Shown here: positions 7,901 through 13,139 of the stretch, in pieces | Layout: each line of letters starts with the position of its first letter | Position numbering within the stretch: position 1 is the stretch's first letter | Assembly: GCA_017860375.1 (NCBI GenBank) | Contig: JAGDMB010000016.1 | Coordinates: 1 to 16,135 of the forward strand | DNA length: 16,135 nt | Reading direction: 5' to 3' | Source of the DNA: Bacteroidota bacterium | Lineage (GTDB): Bacteria; Bacteroidota; Bacteroidia; Bacteroidales; UBA10428 | The notes under the pieces: generated by a model | Told to the model about the DNA's origin: nothing | The model's database searches: none | What the model saw: the letters and a program-made list of their open reading frames with translations, nothing else | Program-made: the position numbers and the translations under genes

Positions 7901-9300
7901 TTGTATTCAATGATGGAGGAAACAAAATTGTTGGACAGGTCATACGGTTCCCCGGAACTTGCATGATGCCGAAACCGGTCGTGATTGCTTTTTTCCAGTA
8001 TGTTCAATCCCCCGCCCCAGGTCCCGATCCACAGGTCTTTTTCACGGTCAAAAAAAAGGGCGCTGACAAAATTACTGCTCAGGCTTCTGTCATCATGCGG
8101 ATCATGATAATAATGGCGGAATTTTCCGCTGCCGGATTCCATGCAGTTCAAACCTCCGCCTGCAGTGCCAATCCACAACAATCCGTCTCTTTCGATAATG
8201 GAATTAATGGTATTGTTCGACAGGGAATTCCGGTCTTTGGGATTATGGACGAGGCAGCCAATTGGCTTTTGGTATACATTATAATAATTAAGGCCTCCCT
8301 TGTCTGTGCCAATCCAGACATTACCATAGGAATCCGTGCAAAGGGAACTGACAAAGATATTGCTGAGATTATATCCGTCCTGTTCCATCGCTGAAAAACG
8401 GCGGAACGAACGGGTATCCGGTTCATAAATATCAAGTCCTCCGAGAGCGCCGATCAGGAGAGTGCCTTTGGAATCCTCTGCAAAGGCACGAACCGTTGAA
8501 TGGTTGATCGTTGTTTTGTTGTCAGGATCGTGAAAATACACGAAGGATTCCTGTGATGAAGGGATGGAATGCACCAGTCCATAAAAAGTTCCGATCCATA
8601 CAGACTTATCGCGGGCCTCATAGATCGCTCTTATATCCTGGCTCAGATCGGGGTGAATCGCTTCCATGAAACGCAAAGGGAGGATTTCTTCGCTGACGGT
8701 ATCGTACCGGTAAAGGCCCTGGTTTGATCCCAGGTATAGCCCATAATCACGTGTATTTGCCAGGGTATTGAACCGTATGTTGGGCAAAAATGTCCGGAAG
8801 GATTTTGCTTGTATCTCGGGTTGCTCCGGGCTGTATGTGTAACGGTACTGAATTACGCCGCTTTCGGTTGCCAGCCACAAAACTCCTCTCCTGGCCATAA
8901 CGGCATTGATTTTCTCAGATGCCATTTCATGCTGGGGAAAGGTAACACTGGTAAGCTTTTCATGCTGAAAGTCAAAAAACAGCAATCCTTTATCGCTTCC
9001 AATCCATAAATTGCCCTCCTCATCCTCGCAGAGTGAATTAATCGCGTTCAGATTCACATCCAATCCGTTGGTTAAGGATTTGTACACTTTTACCTGGTAA
9101 CCGTCAAAACGGCAAAGTCCACCCGGGGTCCCGAACCATAAAAATCCGCGGCTATCCTTGATGACGCATGAAACCGTATTCTGCGGCAATCCGTCTTCAG
9201 TAGTGTAATAATATACTTTATAAGGGGATTGTCCCATGATGGAAACAGACAAAAGCATTGCCATACAGATACTGAACAATACCCGTATGCGGATTCTCAT
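4939..9300 (-). CDS. Hybrid two-component system (HTCS) sensor kinase/response regulator
   Basis: A one-protein glycan sensor and transcription activator of about 1453 residues. Numbering is from ATG 9298-9300: signal peptide 1-23 (MRIRIRVLF...SIMGQ); a periplasmic double beta-propeller built of Reg_prop repeats (LWIGT-type motifs) to about 680; a Y_Y_Y domain about 690-805; a transmembrane helix about 812-832; a coiled coil about 833-915; HisKA with SHEFRTP (His927); HATPase with N-box (Asn1044), DSGAGIP and GTGLGLAF; a receiver with Glu1207/Asp1208, phosphoacceptor Asp1250, Thr1280 and Lys1302; and an AraC-type HTH about 1351-1449. All key catalytic residues are present. An in-frame start at 9385-9387 would add 29 residues ahead of the signal peptide and lies upstream of the predicted -7 box, so 9300 is preferred (9330 is possible). 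In this family, binding of a glycan fragment to the periplasmic part switches on neighbouring SusC/D operons. The likely target here is the operon starting at 4671. Confidence 0.95.
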   Translation of the reverse strand: MRIRIRVLFSICMAMLLSVSIMGQSPYKVYYYTTEDGLPQNTVSCVIKDSRGFLWFGTPGGLCRFDGYQVKVYKSLTNGLDVNLNAINSLCEDEEGNLWIGSDKGLLFFDFQHEKLTSVTFPQHEMASEKINAVMARRGVLWLATESGVIQYRYTYSPEQPEIQAKSFRTFLPNIRFNTLANTRDYGLYLGSNQGLYRYDTVSEEILPLRFMEAIHPDLSQDIRAIYEARDKSVWIGTFYGLVHSIPSSQESFVYFHDPDNKTTINHSTVRAFAEDSKGTLLIGALGGLDIYEPDTRSFRRFSAMEQDGYNLSNIFVSSLCTDSYGNVWIGTDKGGLNYYNVYQKPIGCLVHNPKDRNSLSNNTINSIIERDGLLWIGTAGGGLNCMESGSGKFRHYYHDPHDDRSLSSNFVSALFFDREKDLWIGTWGGGLNILEKSNHDRFRHHASSGEPYDLSNNFVSSIIEYNEAYLVIGTEGELNFFNRQTGHFFHLDEEVLPGIRISEVGCLLLDKKNTLWIGTRRGLFRLSHLSFSGDALVIKPGDIRVFKEAVNTPGLKGNYITTLIEARDEVIWIGTYGNGINKCYALPHGEYAFTNYSEANGLCNNVVYRIEEDHAGKLWISTDNGLACFDPDNEEFKNLFQKDGLLSSQFYWSASYKNSKGRMYFGGVAGLNFFDPEKMIDYPFIPEVFFTDLKIFNESLAIGQKRYHRIPLKKSISSSESIGISYRDNVFSIEFAALGHFLPEKIIYAYKMNGVDKDWVYVPASRRFATYTNLKGGSYLFQVKAINSDGFSSNVPKTLHVNIIPPFWETWWFRILMALCLALLIMGYVKYRTHYLNEQKKKLENLVNERTAKIAEQKEKLELQASNLLHINKELEIHQHKIEGQKQELEVKNQEIMKQRDELIRLNRKVRQINQFRLRFFTNISHEFRTPLTLILGPVESLSRMLKAESEGGRLVQTIQRNAQRLLHLINQLMLFRRLEEGKMKLQVSQNDLAEFIKSLVNSFDGLAFSKNIDFIFQAAEAPSDTWFDEEKLEIILFNLLSNAFKYTPEKGRIVVSLSFQSVENRGLLADNQPYCSITVKDSGAGIPAENIDKIFTRFYRSDSPENQKINGTGLGLAFTRELVEAMRGHIFLTCEPEQGTTFTVRIPFTKDSFTEIERSVITPEKQFDRDNQLELLEQEMIHPDVDSSEIEHVMTKQYDTILVVEDSFDLRSFIVNSFRNEYRMLEAANGMEAYDIVKKYSPDLIISDVMMPFMDGLELCSRIKKNLATSHIPVMLLTAKTLLENWIEGLETGADDYIPKPFNIRILEAKCKSLIENRKRLKKVFEQSLVPVSGEITTTPLDEEFMQKTIKVVENNINNPEFGVQKLATELCVSRSLLHKKLTAIVDLSANDFITSMRLKKSAVLLQKSNLNISEIAFEVGFNDPKYFSRCFRKHFGLSPTEYMNNKVQAQ

Positions 9301-9356
9301 GCTCCCGGTTATTTTGCCCGCTGCCGCCATGAATGGTATTTTTGTTTTCCTTATTC

Positions 9357-9364
9357 CAAAGATA
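9357..9364 (-). promoter_or_regulatory. Candidate -7 box for the HTCS gene
   Basis: The minus strand reads TATCTTTG, a full match to TAnnTTTG. No clear -33 element is seen. Transcription would start near 9350, downstream of the far in-frame start at 9387. This supports translation from 9300 or 9330. Confidence 0.4.
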
Positions 9365-9436
9365 TTAATTAAATGTAAAAGATACACTTATCGATACTAT
9401 TTTTCGTTTTGATTAAAAAATATTGCTTCCCTCACG

Positions 9437-9478
9437 CATTTTTTGTAGATTAGGTATGTGATAATCCATTTTTTGTGA
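9437..9478 (+). promoter_or_regulatory. Direct repeat ahead of the FG-GAP gene
   Basis: CATTTTTTGTAGA (9437-9449) and CATTTTTTGTGA (9467-9478) lie 30 bp apart, start to start, about three helical turns. The second copy ends 3 nt before the ATG at 9482. It may be an operator, or two chance T-runs in an AT-rich divergent gap. No TAnnTTTG box is convincing for this gene. Confidence 0.2.
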
Positions 9479-9481
9479 ACC

Positions 9482-10663
9482 ATGAAGGCAGCCATTATTT
9501 CGGTAATCCCACTGGCATTTATTTTCTGTAACGGGTACAATCAGAGCCCTTCCTTTGAGTACCATGAAATCGGCAAAACGGATGAAGATCTGCTGGGGCA
9601 GTCATCGCTTGCCGATGTGGACAGGGACGGTGATCTTGATTTCATTGTCGGTTCCAGCACGGGTACAGTCTGGTGGTTTGAATACCAGGAGCCGAACCGG
9701 TGGACCCGGCATGTACTGGGTGAAAATGCCCTGACGGACAAGGGCGGGGTATCGTTTGATGTTGACGGTGACGGCTGGATTGACCAGGTATCCGGAGGAG
9801 CCTGGTTCCGGAATACCGGTAATCCAAAGGAAGAGCCGTTTCAGCGGTACGAAAACGGAGCCATTTATGCGTATGATAATACTGCCGGGGATATTAACGG
9901 GGATGGTAAGCCGGAACTCTTAGCCCTGAGCGAACAGGAAGGGCTTTTCTGTTACCAGATCCCGGAAAATCCCGAAAAGAAATGGAAACCAATGCGGATC
10001 GGCGATGGAATTAACGGGGGAATCTGGCCATGCAGTATTGCGGATATCGATAACGACAAGGATATGGATATTGTAAGGTCCAATGTATGGTATGAGAACG
10101 AAACGGGTGACGGAAGCAAGTGGACCATTCACCGTACCATCAGCTTTGTCAGGAACACGGGGAAATTTGCTAATTCATCACGCATCATGGTACTGGATAT
10201 GGACAAGGATGGTGACACCGATCTGGTGCAGGCAGAGTCGAACAATCCGGAAGGCAGGATCGCCTGGCATGCCAACAAGGACGGAAAGGGGATCAACTGG
10301 TTCACGCATAAAATCGACTATGATACCAAACAGGATCTGCATTCCCTGTGCGTAGCCGATTTTGATAATGATGGTGATGCGGATGTCTTTTCCGGCGGAG
10401 GACCCATGACCGGTGATCTGAGCAAACGCTGTTTTATCTGGGAAAACAAGGACGGTTTGGGAGAGGAATGGATACGGCACGAGATCCTGGCCGATGTGGA
10501 ATGCTTTGATGCCGTTGCCGGCGATGTGGACGGCGACGGGGATATCGACATCTGCTCAAAGCCGTGGAAAGGGAATACAGTGTATTTTTTAAGAAATATG
10601 ATCATGGAGAGTCAGGAACCAAGAACCAAGAGCCAGGAGCCAGGAATCAAGACTAAAGAATAA
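9482..10663 (+). CDS. Secreted FG-GAP/VCBS repeat beta-propeller protein
   Basis: A 393-residue exported protein with an N-terminal hydrophobic signal segment (MKAAIISVIPLAFIFC). The Cys is preceded by Phe, so a lipobox is unlikely. Seven calcium-loop motifs of the DxDxDGxxD type occur at residues 45-53, 93-101, 137-145, 188-196, 239-247, 293-301 and 348-356. They are spaced about 45-55 residues apart, as in a seven-bladed integrin-alpha-like propeller. The fourth has Lys for Gly (DIDNDKDMD) and the third ends in Glu. FG-GAP propellers bind ligands or glycans and also form the core of some polysaccharide lyases; no catalytic residues can be assigned here, so its role in the locus is inferred from context. 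Residues from about 377 (SQEPRTKSQEPGIK) are encoded by the heptamer repeat and are probably not part of the fold; the ancestral stop was probably near codon 375. It is divergent from the HTCS across a 181-bp gap. Confidence 0.85.
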   Translation: MKAAIISVIPLAFIFCNGYNQSPSFEYHEIGKTDEDLLGQSSLADVDRDGDLDFIVGSSTGTVWWFEYQEPNRWTRHVLGENALTDKGGVSFDVDGDGWIDQVSGGAWFRNTGNPKEEPFQRYENGAIYAYDNTAGDINGDGKPELLALSEQEGLFCYQIPENPEKKWKPMRIGDGINGGIWPCSIADIDNDKDMDIVRSNVWYENETGDGSKWTIHRTISFVRNTGKFANSSRIMVLDMDKDGDTDLVQAESNNPEGRIAWHANKDGKGINWFTHKIDYDTKQDLHSLCVADFDNDGDADVFSGGGPMTGDLSKRCFIWENKDGLGEEWIRHEILADVECFDAVAGDVDGDGDIDICSKPWKGNTVYFLRNMIMESQEPRTKSQEPGIKTKE

Positions 10664-10723
10664 AAAGAGACAAGAACAAAGAACAGGCACGATGAAAGAG
10701 TGAGCGATGACCGATGACAGTGA
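10612..10723. repeat. Degenerate heptanucleotide repeat tract (about 16 units)
   Basis: Successive 7-mers read tcaggaa, ccaagaa, ccaagag, ccaggag, ccaggaa, tcaagac, taaagaa and so on, drifting to aagagtg, agcgatg, accgatg and acagtga near 10723. The consensus of the better part is CCAAGAA/CCAGGAG. The tract starts inside the 3' end of the FG-GAP gene and fills most of the convergent gap to the next gene. Three heptamers make 21 nt, so the coding part gives a seven-residue peptide repeat (SQEPRTK, SQEPGIK). Short heptamer tracts of this general kind occur between genes in several bacterial groups; no function is evident. Confidence 0.75.
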
Positions 10724-10759
10724 ATTTAATTATGAATTACCACCTACTAACTATTGGCT

Positions 10760-11356
10760 TTAATCAATATATTCCTCCCAACCCCGAAAGGTATAGCCAT
10801 TCGCTACGGCAACCACCGTTAACCGAAGGGTCATTGGGAGTAATTCATTCCGCTGATTCCAGCAACTTTCTGTACCGTAAGTCCAATCGCTCAGGTTTTG
10901 ATAATTATCGCACCACAATGCCATTCCCAGGGAATAGAAACTATTTACTCTGGAGAAATCAACCGGTTCATTGAGATTCCACCAGGACGATGGGGAGGAC
11001 TGTGATGTATAGACCCCTTTCCCGGTGATGGTTACCTGTTTGGTACAGGTTTCTCTGTGTTGCTCCCAGTTTCCTACCACATCGGACCAAATGCACAGGC
11101 TAACCAAAAATGTCTGCTGCGAAGGGTACTGGATGATTTCGTAGCGGAATTCAAAGCTTCCGTTGTAGAAATCATACGGGGATATCCAGTTGGAACCGCC
11201 GTTGACAGGAGGAGAGATATAGATAAAACCATGATCATCAACCGTGGTGGTTATCACACTGTCAACGATGAGCAATTCGGGTGAACCGGAGATTTCATTA
11301 TCCTTTTTGCAGGCTATGAAGACAATCGGGATTATGAAAAGAATAAACGCTCTCAT
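10760..11356 (-). CDS. Small lipoprotein with duplicated Cys-Trp-Cys motif, family not recognised
   Basis: A 198-residue predicted lipoprotein. The start is ATG 11354-11356, giving MRAFILFIIPIVFIAC with lipobox FIAC (Cys16), followed by KKDNE. Acidic or lysine-rich residues right after the Cys often mark surface-exported lipoproteins in Bacteroidota. A longer frame from TTG 11389 is rejected because that codon lies within a promoter -7 box. The mature protein has two copies of C-x8-W-x4-E-[TS]-C (residues 88-104 and 149-165), suggesting two disulfide-closed loops or an internal duplication. Many aromatic residues (NGGSNW, SSWWN, CDNY, SDW, RGWEEY) hint at ligand binding. It lies 202 bp after the SusD gene but is separated from it by a terminator and has its own promoter. 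It could be a surface glycan-binding lipoprotein; this is inference from context. Confidence 0.75.
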   Translation of the reverse strand: MRAFILFIIPIVFIACKKDNEISGSPELLIVDSVITTTVDDHGFIYISPPVNGGSNWISPYDFYNGSFEFRYEIIQYPSQQTFLVSLCIWSDVVGNWEQHRETCTKQVTITGKGVYTSQSSPSSWWNLNEPVDFSRVNSFYSLGMALWCDNYQNLSDWTYGTESCWNQRNELLPMTLRLTVVAVANGYTFRGWEEYID

Positions 11357-11386
11357 AGGATAGGTGATAAAAATATGCTGACGGGG

Positions 11387-11407
11387 CAAATATACAATTC
11401 AAAATTA
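11387..11407 (-). promoter_or_regulatory. Two candidate -7 boxes for the small lipoprotein gene
   Basis: The minus strand carries TAATTTTG (11400-11407) and TATATTTG (11387-11394), both full matches to TAnnTTTG. From the second, transcription would start near 11380, leaving a short leader of about 24 nt before ATG 11356. No clear -33 element is seen for either. Confidence 0.45.
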
Positions 11408-11494
11408 TAACCGTTTACGACTTTTATGAACATACTGACAGTCGAATCCGGTTTCTTCAAATCTTCCTATTCCTTACCACGGGTCCGTGCAGCA

Positions 11495-11534
11495 AAATAC
11501 CCCTGTGGATTACAAAAATCCCGCAGGGGTATTT
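11495..11534 (-). terminator. Hairpin terminator after the SusD gene
   Basis: Perfect 11-bp inverted arms, AAATACCCCTG (11495-11505) and CAGGGGTATTT (11524-11534), extendable inward by one G-U and two G-C pairs. On the minus strand the descending arm ends in GGGGTATTTT, giving a short U-rich end. It lies about 25 nt past the SusD stop and should separate the SusC/SusD operon from the small lipoprotein gene. The near-symmetric arms could also act on plus-strand transcripts. Confidence 0.8.
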
Positions 11535-11558
11535 CGACCTGATTGCGTTAACCCTGAA

Positions 11559-13127
11559 TCAGTAACCCGGATTCTGCACAAGATTAGGATTTGCATTGAT
11601 CTGATCCTGGGGAATCGGGAAAAGGTTATAGGTAGCAGCGACAGGGGCAGGCCTGAAATCGGCCGGATCGTTGAATACACCGAAACGGATCTGGTCATTT
11701 CTTCTCCATCCTTCACAGGCAAATTCACGTCCGCGCTCAGCCAGCAGTTCGCTAAGCGTCAGGGTGGCTGTCGTGTATAATTTGCTGGCGTCGTCGGGAA
11801 AAGCCCTGGCACGCACCTGGTTTGCAAGATCAACGGCTTCCTGCGAAGCGAGGCCTCCGTTCTTTCTCATCAATGCTTCGGCTTTCATTAACAATACATC
11901 GGCATACCGGAAGAAAACGAAGTCATTGGCCAATTGGTTGTTTCTTGCATTTGTATAGTCATATTTTGCCCATCGTGCCCCTTCATTTTCGGCGGCGGCG
12001 TCAAGGGAGTTCACCTCGGGAGTATAAATTAGCGGTTGTCCCCTCTTTTCCTGGTTGCAGTACAAAGTATCCCCGGTATAAGAGAATTGCAATCCGGTCA
12101 GCCACTGGGCTCTGCGGATATCCGATTCATCATAGGAATAATAAAAGGATGGAAGGGCACAGAAACCATCCCAGCCTCCCTGTTCGCAGTTAAAGGTCTG
12201 GGTACCGTTAAAATGCAAGGTCCACAGATGCTGATTGAACATCCTCGCCGGATAGGTTTCATCGCCCCAGAAAGGGGCATCCAGATCAGAGAAAGGAATC
12301 ACGAAGATGTTTTCCGGAGAATTTTCGTTTTCGATGGCGAAATTGTCATAATAATCATCGTTCAATGTGTATTTGCCCTGCAGAATAACCGAATCGCAGG
12401 CAGCAATGGCTTCGTCAAGTCTCGGCTGACCTGTGTATACCTCTGCATTCAGGTACAGCTTGGCCTGAAGGGCAAAGGCCGCATAACGGTTAAGCCGGGC
12501 ATAGGTTGTCATATCTACCGTATTGTTCAGGGTTGGTATACCATGCTGCAATTCGGATTCGATAAATTGAAATACCTCTTGCCGGGTATTGTTTTTCGGG
12601 GCAAATCCCAACGGGACATTGAAGCTGTCGACAATGGGCACATTTCCGAACAGGTCCATCAGGATGAAATAATAAAGACCACGCAGGCATTTCAATTCAT
12701 TGTTGACCGTGATGAGAGCCTCGGATGGCTCACCGGCCTCCTCCTGAATAATCTCGTACTGATAGATCACCCGGTTGCAATTGGTGATGCCTGCATACGT
12801 GGCACTCCAGGCATAGTTGATAATAAATTCAGTGGGTATCCAGGTATGCAGGTGAAACCGCTGAAATATGCCGTCATTGTACCAGTGGATCCCTCTTGTA
12901 GGTAGCAGCACTTCATCGGTTGTAAGTTCGTTTATAGCCCAGACGCCATTTGGGCTCGGATATGCATTCAGGCTCTGATAGGCCGGACCGGCAGCGGAAA
13001 GCACCTGTTCTTCCGTCTTGAAAAAGTTCTCATTGACAATTTCCGAATACACTACCGGATCGAGGTCGGTACACGACAGGATAACGGAAAGTACAAGTAC
13101 AATGCTTACTATAATTGATTTTTTCAT
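11559..13127 (-). CDS. SusD/RagB-like surface glycan-binding lipoprotein
   Basis: A 522-residue SusD-family lipoprotein that caps its SusC partner and delivers oligosaccharide to it. The signal is MKKSIIVSIVLVLSVILSC with Cys19 as the lipidated residue, followed by TDLDP. The N-terminal half (about 20-215) is the SusD-like TPR part (NNELKCLRGLYYFILMDLFG, ARLNRYAAFALQAKLYLNAE). The C-terminal half carries the family motifs FFRYADVLLMKAEAL, VRARAF and the ending LFPIPQDQINANPNLVQNPGY. The length is usual for the family and no disruption is seen. It starts 12 bp after the SusC stop, so the two are surely one operon. The substrate cannot be told from sequence alone. Confidence 0.95.
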   Translation of the reverse strand: MKKSIIVSIVLVLSVILSCTDLDPVVYSEIVNENFFKTEEQVLSAAGPAYQSLNAYPSPNGVWAINELTTDEVLLPTRGIHWYNDGIFQRFHLHTWIPTEFIINYAWSATYAGITNCNRVIYQYEIIQEEAGEPSEALITVNNELKCLRGLYYFILMDLFGNVPIVDSFNVPLGFAPKNNTRQEVFQFIESELQHGIPTLNNTVDMTTYARLNRYAAFALQAKLYLNAEVYTGQPRLDEAIAACDSVILQGKYTLNDDYYDNFAIENENSPENIFVIPFSDLDAPFWGDETYPARMFNQHLWTLHFNGTQTFNCEQGGWDGFCALPSFYYSYDESDIRRAQWLTGLQFSYTGDTLYCNQEKRGQPLIYTPEVNSLDAAAENEGARWAKYDYTNARNNQLANDFVFFRYADVLLMKAEALMRKNGGLASQEAVDLANQVRARAFPDDASKLYTTATLTLSELLAERGREFACEGWRRNDQIRFGVFNDPADFRPAPVAATYNLFPIPQDQINANPNLVQNPGY

Positions 13128-13139
13128 GGCCTGTTCGAA

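Noticed and set aside
9301..9387. N-terminal extension of the HTCS from an ATG at 9387
   Set aside because: It would place 29 residues ahead of a normal signal peptide and begins upstream of the candidate -7 box at 9357-9364.
11357..11389. TTG start at 11389 for the small lipoprotein
   Set aside because: The TTG is part of the -7 box TATATTTG, and the extension would spoil the lipoprotein signal that begins at ATG 11356.
12036..12905. Plus-strand open frame of 289 codons opposite the SusD gene
   Set aside because: The opposite strand carries clear SusD motifs throughout; this frame has no signal, domain or promoter.
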